The notes below the pieces were generated by a model. That model made no database searches. It was not told the origin of the DNA and saw only the letters and a list, made by a program, of their open reading frames with translations. 64,000 nucleotides of DNA from Diphasiastrum complanatum (taxonomy: Eukaryota; Streptophyta; Lycopodiopsida; Lycopodiales; Lycopodiaceae), in contig CM055102.1 of the NCBI GenBank assembly GCA_029204225.1, forward strand, positions 63,035,772 through 63,099,771, given 5' to 3'. Shown here one piece after another: positions 40,255 to 52,700 of this stretch (its first letter is position 1; each line of letters starts with the position of its first letter). The translations under genes and the position numbers were made by a program.

Positions 40255-41794
40255 TGGCACCCCATTGTTGTCCAATTGAGGACTCGTCTGGTATGATCGA
40301 ACTGTACCCATGCATTCCTCAAATCACATTGCTAGTTCTCTGCATTCCAACGACAAGATCCACACCTGATGCAGGACCCTTTGTGGACATCTTAAAAACA
40401 AAGCAACGCTCATCGGGTGGACCCTGTCCTGGGAATCTACTACCGTGAAAAAACTCATACATAGAATTTTTCTTTAGCAACAGCAAGCTGTCCAAACCAT
40501 CTCCTAAAGGACGCGAGGAATTTCGAGCATTGATTACCATTTTCCGCAACCTGTAGAAAAAGAAACAACAAGCGAGTGAATATGACTTGAAAAGAAGTGA
40601 AGATTTTTAGATAGACCTTGAAATACTTGCTCAAGCAGGAAAACACCTTCTGTTCTCCACCAGGGGAATGAGCTCCTCTAGACAGTTTGTGAGCTCCACA
40701 TTGCCAACACCCTCTTTTCCTTTTTATCTGTCTTGAGCATTGATGACATGATCAGCTCCTTCGCTATGCTCATTTGCACTTTCCTTGGACCGGCACTCCT
40801 GTCTGCTCTAACCACCCTATCAACCAGAGACCTTGTTTTCTCAATGCTATGTTTTGAGGTTCTGGGTTGCACTTCGTGTGTATGTTCTCCTTCGTGTATT
40901 ATCAATCTGGTGAGACTATGATCTCTTGGCATCACATAGTATACAATGCATGAGCATGATCCCACACAAGCCGCAGCCTTTTCACAAAAGACACATGTGA
41001 TGGACCAAGCACCGTGAGCCATTATGCCAGTAGCACACTTCCTTTTTAATGTTCCCTTAAAAAAATGTGTTGTTCATTTTCTCATTGTCCAGGTAATGGG
41101 GACATGTTATTCGTTGACACTCCAACATTCCAACACAGTAACTAATTCGGACGATCCCTTCAAACAAAACATTAATCGTCACAGCCTTTGTCCATATGTG
41201 TCCGTCATATTTTTGTTCCATACCATCCATTACACTGGTTTTTCCATGTGTGGGAGGGAGTTCAAAGATCACATCCCTGTTGTAAATCCTGCGAATCTCG
41301 CGTACAGACAGATGTGTCTTTATTTTTCCAAGTAGTTTTTTTACAGTGTTTGTTCCTAGCTTTGACATAATACATTGAAGAACACTTTGTCCTATGACAC
41401 TTGTGGTTGAGGGTGTTGTGTCTCCAAGAGTCGTTGGGTCATCAGTTGTGATTGAAAGTGGTATGTCTCCAAAAGTCGTCGGCCCATTCTCATCTGAGCT
41501 ATCGAGGTCAATGGTTTGCGGGGAGACCCTAGTAGCTGTATTCCATCACTTTAGACTAGCATTTTTTTGCAATTTATGATTTCTTGCTATTTCGGATGAG
41601 AATGGGCTATCAACATCAATGTTGTAGAAGTTTGGCTTTTCTTTCTTGTTACTGATAACCAGATACTGTGTTGATAGTGAGTCTTCGAGGATATAGTGGT
41701 CGTTTTCCTCGATGTCCTTATGGCTTGTCAATGGGACTATCGTTCTGACTTCGGTATTAGCTTCAACCATAGCATTCAAACTTGAAAATGACAT
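40255..41794 (-). pseudogene. Unrecognised Cys/His-rich protein gene (possibly transposon-borne)
   Basis: A long minus-strand frame runs from ATG at 41,794 to 40,678, broken by one TGA (about 41,546) and one frameshift in a T7 run (about 41,060). The C-terminal part has a metal-binding look: CQRITCPHYL, then CVFCEKAAACVGSCSCIVYY, then RLIIHEGEHTHEV. The final H-x-H after a basic strand recalls WRKY/GCM1-type zinc folds, but this is only a resemblance. A further exon follows an acceptor (TTTCTACAG) at about 40,560: MYEFFHGSRFPGQGPPDE and FKMSTKGPASGVDLVVGM, with one more stop at about 40,319. The N-terminal half is acidic and Ser/Thr-rich. I cannot name the family. A domesticated or mobile-element protein is plausible because it lies among transposons. 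Confidence 0.45.
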
Positions 41795-43787
41795 GCCATT
41801 GTCTACTTTTTGCTCTAAAAATTTTTAGCTCACAATAAGTCTGCCATCTATGAACCGTTATTTCAAGGGAGCAACATTGTTGCCATTAAATTGCAAGATG
41901 GCTTCCATCACACCTGGTAAAAGTGTACATGTGCGAACATGTATGAGGAGTGAACATATTTGGGTTTAGGGAAACCACCACATTTCTCAAAATTCTATGT
42001 TGCACAAGTAGAAAGTAGCACTTAAAAACATATACAATTGTATATGTGGTGTTTTGGAGTTCGTTTCACATACATTGGATGGAATATTTATGTAAAATTC
42101 AAAAACATATATATGTGGTTATTATAAGGCTGGTTTATCTAAAAAAGAACCAAAAACAAAAATACATGCATCGAATAAGTTATTGCTTAGTCAAGCTAAT
42201 AGTGTCTATAAACAAGTGGATAAAATTGGTTGAGTAAAATTGGAAAATAGTTCTCTGCAAATATTGCATCTTTTTTTGCTAGTTAGTCTAGTCAGAGTAC
42301 TTTCTTGAGCCCCAAAACTTTATGAAAAGCCTTTTCTATTGTGCTTAACATTGCAATGACCAGGATAGGGAGAATAACTGCAAAATAGATTGCATCGTTG
42401 GAGAATGAGTTGTCAATTTGTGCTTGGGGCAATTGCTAATGGTCAAATTGCACTTAACCTTGTGATAAATATTAAAAAAAAGTAAGTTAATACATGCTTT
42501 CTATCTCGCTTCTGTGTAAATATTTTCTCAATTGCATATATAATTGTGTGTGAATGCTCACTTGAGATTCTTGTCGCTGAAACCATTTTGTTTGAAAAAT
42601 GGGGCAACTGATTCCATGGGTGATCAAACTCTAGCTACTACAAGAATATTCTAAAGCATAGATCAGGTTCGATTGTGCTCAATGATAGTTCATAGTATGT
42701 ACATGGACCTCTCTCTATATGTATCATTGAAGTGTTAAAGAGCTGCATGGATTGACCGAAGAGTTAGTCACACCAATATCACAAATTTGTGATGATGATT
42801 ATAATTTTACCTATTTGTACAATATAAAAAGTTCTTAGCTACTTAAAAAAAAAACTGCTATTCAAACTTGTACAGATTTTTGATACCAAGGAAAAACAAT
42901 GCAGTTTGAGTGGATTTGTTCAGAAAAATCATGACATTGCAAACTTGTTGGGCATGCAATTTGATGCCATTGAAAAAAATTACGTAGGTTGGACTACCAA
43001 AAAAATCCGCAAGGTACCTTCTGAAAAAAGCTGACCTGTATAGCAGACTTTCGAAATCCTGCACATAACACAAAAACAAATAGATCAAAAATGTATTCTT
43101 GGAAATGTCGTCGTTGCAAAGCATCCCATGCAAGCACTACTTGTGGTACGGTGTACAGTGCCAAAACAGAGAGAATGTCGCACCCAAAATGACGAAAATG
43201 GCAACTCTTACCAATTGTACTTTGTACTCTGAAAACTTAAAAAAAGTCTAACCATGCACATACAAAGAAACACAACGAAGAAACAAAAGGACACTATAGA
43301 CAGCCAAACTCGATGGAAGAAGAAATAAGAAAAAGTGTCCAAACGACCTACACTCTATTGTCTATATAGAGGGTCTAATTTTGCAACGACTCAAATTTTA
43401 AACGGCCTTCTACCAACTCTCTGAGCATTGTAATACGTTGTGTTTTTAAATTTCAATTCTGATAAGATGACTTATTTTTTGGTAATGCCAGTTGGAGATT
43501 TTCCTTGTTTAATAACCCTAAACCTGGTTGTAACCTTAGTTCTTAGTACTTGGTTTTAGTTAGTTTTAATTTTTAGTTTTAGTTTTACTTGTATCTTTAG
43601 TAGTTGGTTTTTTACTTTTAGTATTTGGTTATTTTTTTATTTTTAGTTTTGGTTTGGCTTATAGTCAATCTGCTCTTTGTCAAGTGTTGCTCTTTGAAGG
43701 TACTGCCATCGTGATTTATCTGCTGCCCTCACGACTTGCTGCCCTCACGACCTTCCGCCCTCACAAACATTCAGGATTCCTCAACGG
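41795..43787. other. No gene recognised
   Basis: AT-rich sequence with short frames only. At 43,540-43,660 there is a low-complexity run of TTTTAGTT-like units. Confidence 0.5.
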
Positions 43788-44000
43788 TTTCAGCAGCAGC
43801 CGTCTGCAGCCGTTTCCAAGTAGTTTTTTGGTTTGTTGAACTTGGAGTGCGATCTGGCTATTCCATCTGCTATCCAGGCGGTAGAGAGTTTTCCTCAACG
43901 GTTCAGCAGCAGCCGTCTACAGCCGTCTACAGGCTTATCTGTGGTTTGTTCAACTTGGAGTGCGATCTACAGGCTATTCCATCTGCTATCCAGACCCTTA
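43788..44000 (+). repeat. Imperfect tandem duplication, ~115-bp unit
   Basis: Two units share TTCAGCAGCAGCCGTCT, AACTTGGAGTGCGATCT and GGCTATTCCATCTGCTATCC in the same order, at about 43,788-43,899 and 43,901-44,000. Confidence 0.8.
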
Positions 44001-44101
44001 GCCCTCACGATTTTTCAGAGATTCAGGTAGGTCAGTCAGCTCAATTCCTTTGAGCAGTTTTTATGCACTTTGCTGAGAATTTTTTTGCGTTTTTTCATGC
44101 C

Positions 44102-44153
44102 CACAGAGCCGGCAAACCAGGTGCACCGGCGCACCTAGTTTGCCGGCTCTGTG
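44102..44153. repeat. GC-rich palindrome 1
   Basis: 23-bp arms CACAGAGCCGGCAAAC... with one mismatch around a 6-base spacer (44,125-44,130). It shares its outer 17 bases with palindrome 2. Confidence 0.9.
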
Positions 44154-44976
44154 AGAATGGAGATTCCAAGCTCTTTAAACACCGATTGGAACATACACAT
44201 GTACAACGTGAAGATCCCATTCCTAACTAAGGCTCTGGTGCTCCAAGGCAATCCCAAGTTTTGTGTTTGTGTGTCGAAAGGTGCGTTAGGTCTACAAGTT
44301 GTTGCCCACATTTTGTGGTTGCTGTCGAACAGTTTGTAAGGCAATATGAATGACCTCAGGCCAAGGATTAGAGTATGGAACCAGCTCGCCCGCCCTACTA
44401 GTAAAAATTACCGGCAGCAGGGTTCGCAGAAAACGCGAGGAACGAGCAGGCTCGTACTTATTAACCTTTCGTTCAGCGGATTCGTTTGCCTTGGATTTGG
44501 CCCAAACTGTTTGGCAGATTCCCAGAGCCAAGACTTGAAAGCCCTCCTTCTTAAAGATCGTCTCCGATTGATTATCTCGCAAATTTTTGCCCCCGTTGGT
44601 CTTTCGGAGGTATCCTCCGTGGAGCGATGATGTGGCTTTACGCAGGGTGCCCCTTTCCCTCCCCAAAGTAGACAGAATAAATAGCTCTATATCCAAGTCA
44701 CTTCCTAGTACAACCCAACAAGTAAGACCAGAAGACAAAGTGTAACTGCACAAAGACATGATTCACTGAGGCCCAATTGCAAGTATTGCTTTAGTAAGTT
44801 TGCTGTCATTTCCAACTTTTTGGTCCATAAAATTTTCGAAGTTCCTCTTGAAAAGACTTGCCAACTTCTTCAGGGTTCCGTATACGCCTTCTTGTCCGTC
44901 CACTATGAGCAAAGACATCATTCACAAAGCATACACTACTTAGTACAAAAACAGGTGTTTTATAGTAAACTTGCTG

Positions 44977-45322
44977 TTTGCCAGCTCTGTGGAAATGGAT
45001 TTTCTTTTTCCATGTCCATTTTGATAGGCCATACATGCTTTTACTACTTGTGAAAGCACAATAATGTTGGATCAGTTCTAGTACATGTAGCATGATAACG
45101 AAAAGAGGAGCCAAAGGCTGGTTGATCACACAAAATGGGGCTTTTTTCCCATTCTCACAGAGCCGGCAAACCCGGCGCACCTGGTTTGCCGGCTCTGTGA
45201 GAATGGGAAAAAAAAGTTTTATGTCCATAAACACAATGCGACAAGCATTTTGATAGGCCATACATGTGTTTGCTGCTTGTGAAAGCTCAAAAAAGCTGGA
45301 TCAGTTCTAGTACATGGATTTT
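44977..45322 (+). repeat. Direct repeat pair (~120 bp) associated with palindrome 2
   Basis: 44,977-45,095 and 45,183-45,322 share a TTTGCC(A/G)GCTCTGTG start, GATAGGCCATACATG in the middle and GGATCAGTTCTAGTACATG at the end. The second copy includes the right arm of the palindrome. Confidence 0.8.
45142..45213. repeat. GC-rich palindrome 2 (31-bp perfect arms)
   Basis: Perfect 31-bp arms, with core TCTCACAGAGCCGGCAAACC, around a 10-base spacer (45,173-45,182). It is a very stable potential hairpin or cruciform in an otherwise AT-rich region. Confidence 0.92.
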
Positions 45323-46647
45323 TTTAAGCTTTCACAGGTAACAATCTTGTATGGCCTATCAAGATAGTTGTTACATGTGTATAATTATGCACAATCAACT
45401 ATGTGGATTGAACAATGCCAAGAATCACGTGTATTATGATGCTTATGAGATAACTTGGGCAACCACGTGTATGTTTGTATGGCCCATCAAAATGCTGTAT
45501 CTGGCCTGTCAAAATGTGTGTGGTTGGCATTTGATAGGCCATACATGGATTCACAACATTGGAGAAGCCATGCATAAGGCCTTCAGTCCTCCTCTTCAGA
45601 ATAAATTCCTACTTATTATGCTTTTCTACAATTATTGTGTTCCCATGCTACATACCACCTCAACTCTAAACTCAAACAAGACTTTGCCGAAGAAAATTGA
45701 ATTGCAATGGCAATACCCGAAAGAGACGATGGCTATTTTAAATAAATAAATAAATCCCATGGTCATAAATTTGGTTCAAGAATACTTGCTTGTCTACAGA
45801 ATGAAAACTAGTTTTCATGACCTTAGAATAGAAATGTGAAGGTGCAAAAGACTTCAAAGAGAAGTCGTATCACCGAGCAATTTCGCACGAGCTCCGACAA
45901 AAAGACTTCAAAGAGAGGCTATGTAGTAGTGATGAGTCAGAGAACAAGGAGCACTAGATCTTCAACTGACCTATCAGGTACTACTATAAATAAACATTTC
46001 AAGTGCAAATAAAGCATGTATGGCCTATAAGGTGAAAACCATAAAAGAAAATAGAACACTATTTATGTAAAATGTTATCCATTTTATTATTAAGAAGGTC
46101 GACTTCTTGCTTTCTAACTTTCACCTGCTTGAAGATTTTGGCTAATTTGAGTTGTCCCCATTAAATGTCAATAGCCATTCGGAGTTTCAAAATATTTTGT
46201 CAAATTCCAACGCCATCATGCATAGATGCAATTGAAAATATTTCTATGCAGTACAACGCTAACATGCATAAATGTTGTTGAGGAAAGCACATGTTTTATT
46301 CAAAGTAATTTTTGTCTTTTGATTGTAATGTAGCAACACATGCACACACCATACTCATTTGCAATATTCACCTATGTTTTTGAGTAACATATTTATGGTT
46401 TGAGTGTTTGTTCTTTGTCATAGTTCGAGGGTTTATGTTGCTTGGTGGAGCGCAGGTAATGGTGTGCTTGTCAAATTAGGTCAAGTATTTAGGTTTGGTT
46501 AACGCCAATTGTGGTAAACTCTAAGCAATCTCTACCTCACATCAGACTTGGATGTCAATTGAAAGTGAGCTTCCTTTGATTCTAACGTCGTAGTGTTCTT
46601 AAGAACAATCAACTGAACATTTTAGTTCTGGTTTCTCTAAGTGTCCA
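45323..46647. other. No gene; dispersed GATAGGCCATACATG motifs
   Basis: The motif appears forward at 45,533 and, in reverse orientation with small changes, at 45,346 and 46,013. No coding region was recognised. Confidence 0.5.
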
Positions 46648-47873
46648 ATGGCTTCGATCGCAATTGTTGGTATCATAGATAAAAATTGTAATTTGTGTAC
46701 GCGCCATAAGATAACATGTTCACCTGAACATTTATTGCAGATTTGCTTAAGGAAGCTATCTTTCTATGCAAGCGGCGAGAAGTGCATGAACTGCGAAGTT
46801 TGCACAAGTAAACTGGTAATTTTTTCAGTTAAATTTTCTCATGTTTGGGATGTGTACAACTTTATGATATCAAATAACTTGATGCTATTGCTTGCAACAG
46901 GAGGAACAATGTCAAACGCTAGGTACTCTCTAAGATCAATCAGTCGTGGCATTCGTAGAAGCTCCATAGGAAGTGAGGAGACCATCAACAATCCAATTTC
47001 CATGATGGATCCTGCGGCCTCTCAAGTGGTAGATGGGGATGTCCATAGCATAGCGGTACCAGTTGCAGATGGAATTCTCGAGGAGATGGGAGGAACAATA
47101 CACGAACTAGATGATCACATGTCTGCTATGGAAAATGAAAGTGGTCGCAGGTCTCCGACAGTTGTCGTAGAAGTGGAGTCATTGGACATTTCACAAGAAA
47201 AAAAGGCCCATCCTCGATTGTTGGGCAAGCTAATACACACAGACATATTGCAAGAGATGGTCCAATCTTTTAGAGTGCAGACTATGCTACCACCGCCAGC
47301 AATTCCTCTTTGCCGACTAGTAATAAATGAGGCCATACGCATGGTTACCGACCATGTTTTTGACATGGGTTATAGTTTCGTCACCTCGAGATATATCCCT
47401 GAGCAAGCAAAGTTCATGATATCTATGCCTAGAGACTGGGAAACTAGTTATGAGGTTACATGCTACGACGAGGCTGCTTGGGGTCCCATATGGTGCACGG
47501 TCAATCAAGAATTTGAACACGAGCTATTCAATCGGCCTGAATGGAAGCATATCTCGAATAAAAAGTTTTTAGTGTGGGATGGCAATCATAGGTGCAGCAC
47601 GCATTAAGGAAGGTAAGAGCTATTATGATTTTGTACATAAATGCTATATATTTTTTTCCTTTGTTGTCTTCTCGATTGATGGTACAATATTTTGTGTAGA
47701 GTTCTCTCATGTGCCGAAAATGCACATTCGAGTAGACTGCACTTTCTTGGAAGTTTCAAAAGCTCGGGAAGGGGAACTTCTCATAGCTTTGAGTGCTATT
47801 AATCGGCAAGTACGTTTTGGCTATCAGAATTAGAAGACAATAATTCTTTTCATTCAAAAAGGCATAGTCTTAA

Positions 47874-47912
<39 letters not shown>

Positions 47913-49749
47913 TCTTAACCAATGTGGACCTAGTGCATGACAAAATTGCCAATGGTGCAAGTTGACCAGAGTGCATGTGTAGCCGACGTTGTCTCACGAG
48001 GTATTCATGTTGCAAAAGTTTGGAGTGGCAGATACAGGAACTCTCTTGGATAGCATAGCGCCGGAAGATAAAAAGTGGATTGAGATTGAATTGAGTGGAG
48101 AGAAAGACACACTACAAGCCATGGTATAGCCTACCAATGGCAGCCCTGAGCCAATCGGTTTTCCAGGTATGCCAGTATTAGGACTGATCTTATGAGTGTT
48201 TTTTTGGTCTTGTAAGGTGACGTGACTATTGTCGATGCATTTTAAATCACAGGATGACTTCACTAGGGCATTACACATTGCTAAATAGAAGATTACGATT
48301 TACAATACAATGCTTCTTTCAAGGTACATACAATTTATCTGAATTGTGGTGAGGTCTTACAAAAAGAATGTCTTGAGCTAACCCAACTACAAATTTTTAG
48401 GCCATTGAAACGACTTTCATCTACAAGGGAAAACGATTGGCATCAATTGCCAATCCAGAAAATGGAGAAGGGTTTTTTCAAATCCTCTACAATATAGCAT
48501 GGGACACAAAAGGCTTGGTTGTAACCGAAGACAAATTGCAAACAATTGCCACGTCTAATGTTGGTCCTGCTAAGTAAGCTTCGATTGTAAATGTTCCAAT
48601 TTCATCAGTAAATCAAAACCTCTAAAGTATGTAACCTGCATAAGCACTTTTTTGTTCTCTCATGTCGATTTTGTCGTATTTGTAGGAAGAAAGAGATACT
48701 ACACATCCTTATCACTGACAAGGGATACATGGGGAATGCCTTCTGACAATAATTTTTTTTGCATAGGATCGTAAGAAAAAAAAACCAACCAAGATCATCC
48801 GCCATTTCTTGAGAAGCCATTGTCTGTCAGACTACACAATCAATGGAGAGGCCACCGACGTTGTTGGAAGGTTGGTGTGGCTGACTTTCCTACCTGGCTT
48901 TGCGTCTATGGCATAGTGGATGAGTCTTCAATGCCCCCTTGGAATATATTCAGTGATGACTTGGCCAGGTCAGCATCGATGATTGTAGGCAAGTACGTTG
49001 CTGACCAGGAATGGTATGTCATCACATGCATCCCGGAATGTTTTCCGTAATATCAATTGCTCTGGTATAGATGTACTAACTAGGAGTCAAAAATGTAGGC
49101 TGACATCCTTCTCATGGGTCTATACCACCGTGCGGGCCATCCCATCCCTACATTGGAATGACTATCAGTAGCAAAAAAATACAAGAGTTTTCATCCAAGT
49201 CCATCGTGCAATTGGCTAACTAAAACCCAGATGGAATGGACTCATTTGGGAGACGGAAATTGTCATGGAGCAGCAGAGAGATCTCCTAAATTCTACATGT
49301 GAGTTAAGATGTCTTGTTTACGAAAATAGCATTTATTAGTATCATCTTTTTTCCATCAAACAAAGCTTTTTATGTGCTTTTTGTTTTATCATGACACCTT
49401 TGCGATCGAGATTTGTCGTGTAGGTTTATGCTGGAGATGCTAACAGAGCAGGATGATGTCGTCATTGACCTTTTTGCGGGTACTGGCAATTTCCCCAGGG
49501 CAGCTGCTACAATGAGCCGCCATTGTATTTGTGTAGAGAATGGCGAGGCTATTTACACAACATTCCTGGAGGTCTTGGAAGACAACACTCCGGTAATTTT
49601 CTTTTACTTTCCAGTTTCTAACAGTAGGGTAGTGCGATGTTGATTGTTATGTGTTGTTTCACATTTGATCATTTTCTTGTAATGTGTAGATTGATTCCAA
49701 CCTGGTACAAGGAAGGAGATCACACATAAGAAAAATAGGACAGATTTAG
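46648..49749 (+). pseudogene. ParB-like domain plus beta-order DNA amino-methyltransferase, multi-exon, frameshifted
   Basis: Start: ATG at 46,648 or, more likely, 46,909 after a possible intron. The first frame ends in FLVWDGNHR (about 47,566-47,592), the DG-N/H-HR signature of ParB/Srx-like domains. One extra T (47,593) shifts the frame; the +1 frame continues AARIKE to a GT donor at 47,613. Exons with matching phases follow: 47,700-47,809 (RVDCTFLEVSK, ELLIALSAINRQ), 47,983-48,123, 48,253-48,323, 48,401-48,573, 48,686 on, about 48,771-49,046 (ADFPTWLCVYGIVD, MPPWNIFSDDL), 49,098-49,298, 49,424-49,592 and 49,690-49,749. The exon at 49,424 holds DDVVIDLFAGTGNFPRAAAT, the SAM-binding motif I. 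Motif IV-like PPW precedes motif I, the beta-class order of N6-adenine/N4-cytosine methyltransferases. Further frameshifts lie near 48,288 and in A-runs near 48,785 and 49,172, with stops at about 48,742 and 49,158. Length would be about 650 residues. Substrate is unknown, and it is probably inactive as read. Confidence 0.7.
47876..47911 (+). repeat. Short GA array in an intron of the methyltransferase gene
   Basis: A GA run of about 36 bp with one CA interruption, between the exons ending at 47,809 and starting at 47,983. Confidence 0.9.
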
Positions 49750-52700
49750 GATTATGCTAGACTCAAAAAATATTTTGCACTTATTTGCATGTTTTGCTCA
49801 TATTTTAGTTTATGGTCTCTTCACCTTGAAGATAGACATTAGAGTAGTAGTCTTCTAGTAGGGCTTGTGGACATGTTTATTAATATGTACACCCATGTCT
49901 TGTTTTTACACAGTGGATACACCTTTCATAACAATGTGATCATTAATCCCAACAGACTTTTTTTGTTTGTACTTTTAAGTTCGCAGAGTATGTAGCATGA
50001 CTTGAACAAACATAAATTTAGCTTTCTAGTATAAGAGTGTTGGAACTATTAGCAAGCTGTCCTTTTTCCAACATGTAATCCAAGATGTGACAAGATCCAA
50101 TGATTTTTAAGTCGTTGTGATAGCTGGTGCTCCATCAATAAACTAGTACCTGTCATAGCCACACATCGATACATACAAGATAAGTCCATTAAGGAATTTT
50201 ATATCTCCACCTACTTCATTTAATAAAGATTTCTTTCGAGGGACTTTAGAAAACCATCCAGTCTAAGATAACTTCTATTATCTAAAAAATGAACAATCAA
50301 TATAATTTCAAGTGATCCATACTTTGAGCATAATTTTGTTTCAAATTAAGCCACAAGGGAATGTAGATACATATCTAGCAACATTGCCTTTAATTAAATC
50401 TGTTGGGTTATGTAGCTAGAAAGAATATTATAAAAGTAACAACACCTCTATGTGCATTTGCACATCAAGCATTTTAGAACATGTATACTACTTTGAATTT
50501 GAGTCATTTGATCGAGGTATTGTTTATACTAGAATGTCTAAGAGTGGAAGTTTTGTTCATGTTTTTCAGCATAATTATAAGTAAAGATAACACATGATTT
50601 CATCTACAAGGAAACATGTTACATGGATAAATGGATTAGTGGTTTTTACGATTCAAGGTAGTCTGAATTTACAAAGCGTGTAACATTTTTAGTTAATTGT
50701 TTTTAAGCTAAAGATACCATTGAGATGTCTATAAAATCTGATAAGACATCACATAGATCTATCCTATTTGTAGCTCTAAAATGGAGCCACTATTTCAATC
50801 TTTCAAGATTTTCAGCCTCAGCTACAGTATCTTCTATATTTTCTACATAAGCTACATCAAAATTTTTACCATTCAAAACCTAATTTTTGAAGAATATTGA
50901 GACTTTTGATGCACCAGAGGGAACAAAGGTAATAAGCTTTGCATTCCAAGCATGGCACTCTTGAAGTTAAAAGTACCCTAGTGGAAACTATCTAGTATAG
51001 TTGAGTCAAACTCTTTCTAGGTGTGTAGTATCTAGGATAAAAGAATTGTTTGCAAGTTGTTGTGAGTTTTCCCTGAAAGGAGTGTAGCCTCAAAAGTACC
51101 TTGTTAATGTCAACATTGTTGAATTGTCTTTTGCAATGTAAAGCCAATCATCTTTAGTGATAAATCTTTCCCTACTATTGATATTAAAATTTAAAAGACA
51201 GGTTTGAGCATTCAATTAAATTCTCAATTTAATATCAAACTGCACATAATACATTTCAGTATATATAACTAGTGGTTGATGAGCAATTCAATGATTGAAT
51301 GGGCTGAATTTCCTCAGCACGAGATCTATTACCTTCAGACATAGCACCATCAGCAGCATCTGAAACCTGTCTAGTCTACCCATCAAGAATTTTTATATTC
51401 CTTAGTTATCTTACAATTAGCAACTTTTATTTTACACTTAACTAGCTGGGGCTGATACAAGAAAATTTTGAACAACCTCAGAGTAGAACCCGTCCTAGCA
51501 AGCCAAAAGGCTTCAAGAATAGAATGCCAATATCATGCCCTATTGCTGAAAAATGCCCAGCACACTTGTCATATCATCTTATGTAATGACAACCTACAAG
51601 CAAACATCAATGGATTGGGTAACTCACTTTGTTTTGAATCACTTTGTTTCTTAGTCACTTTGTTTATGGTTTTAATAATCAACCATGTCGTTCTTTGGAT
51701 CATCATAGGCCACCTGGTTACAAACCAACACTCCACAATTGGTAATAAATATAAAACGCAAGCAATTTTGTCCGTATGTCATTGTTTGAGGTGGTCACGA
51801 CTACCATAGAATGATCGTTCTCAAAGTTATTGAAACAAGAAACAATATCATATAAAGATTCAAAGTTTGGGATATCATCCCAGAAAATCCAAACAAACCT
51901 AACATGTCATCCCAGTATGTTCAATTCTCAAGCTACACTTGGTCACTAAATATTCTCTAAAGGTAAATGTCTGCAAAACCCAAAAATACCTGGCATGTCA
52001 TTTCAATATGTCGGAAACTCTACACCTTTTGAAATATATGATTTTGTAGTGATAAATCTCTAAAAAATTTGAAAGCATCTCTATTGAGTCTATTCAAAGC
52101 AAAGAGTCATTTATTGATCATTTTGAAGTTTCAAATTTCAAAATCATGTGTGCCTTGATATTATTGTTGTCATATCTAGAAAACTAAAATTGTCAAAATC
52201 TGAAGTCACATGATGAGGGTAGTTGTGCAAACTTTCTTATCAAACTATGTACAATTTTTTTCAAAAATTACATAATGTAATATATAATGGATGTGGGGTG
52301 TAATCTCTCATACATGATGTTAACTACGACTATTTCATCCATGTGCTCAAAAAGACCCTGTCAAATCGAGGGAGATCATACCCCACAGCTGAACAGACAA
52401 GACAATCTAGATTCTTATTTAGCCGAAATAGATGAACATGAAATTTGTTCAAGAAATGTTGTTTCCTAGACAATATAACGGTTACAAAATAGTGTATCTC
52501 ATTAAACTGAGAGATTTATATAGGACAGGAAAAAATAGCACATACGATGATAATGGACAACAAACTGAATGCCACACCTTTATGACAACACCTTTATGCC
52601 ACACCTTTATCCAAAAAGTGCTCGTCGTTGTACAAGTTCTCTCAAGAATGCTTGCCAAAAGTTGCTCGCCAACCCATGCTTGCTGACAAATGCTCGCCAA

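Noticed and set aside
44292-44759. 155-codon minus-strand open frame in a GC-richer patch
   Set aside because: No recognisable motif, overlapping open frames on the other strand, and no splice or context support. It might be an organelle-derived or host fragment but cannot be supported.
45142-45213. Palindrome as a transcription terminator
   Set aside because: The stem is followed by an A-rich rather than a U-rich tail on the plus strand, and intrinsic terminators are a bacterial feature. No adjacent gene.
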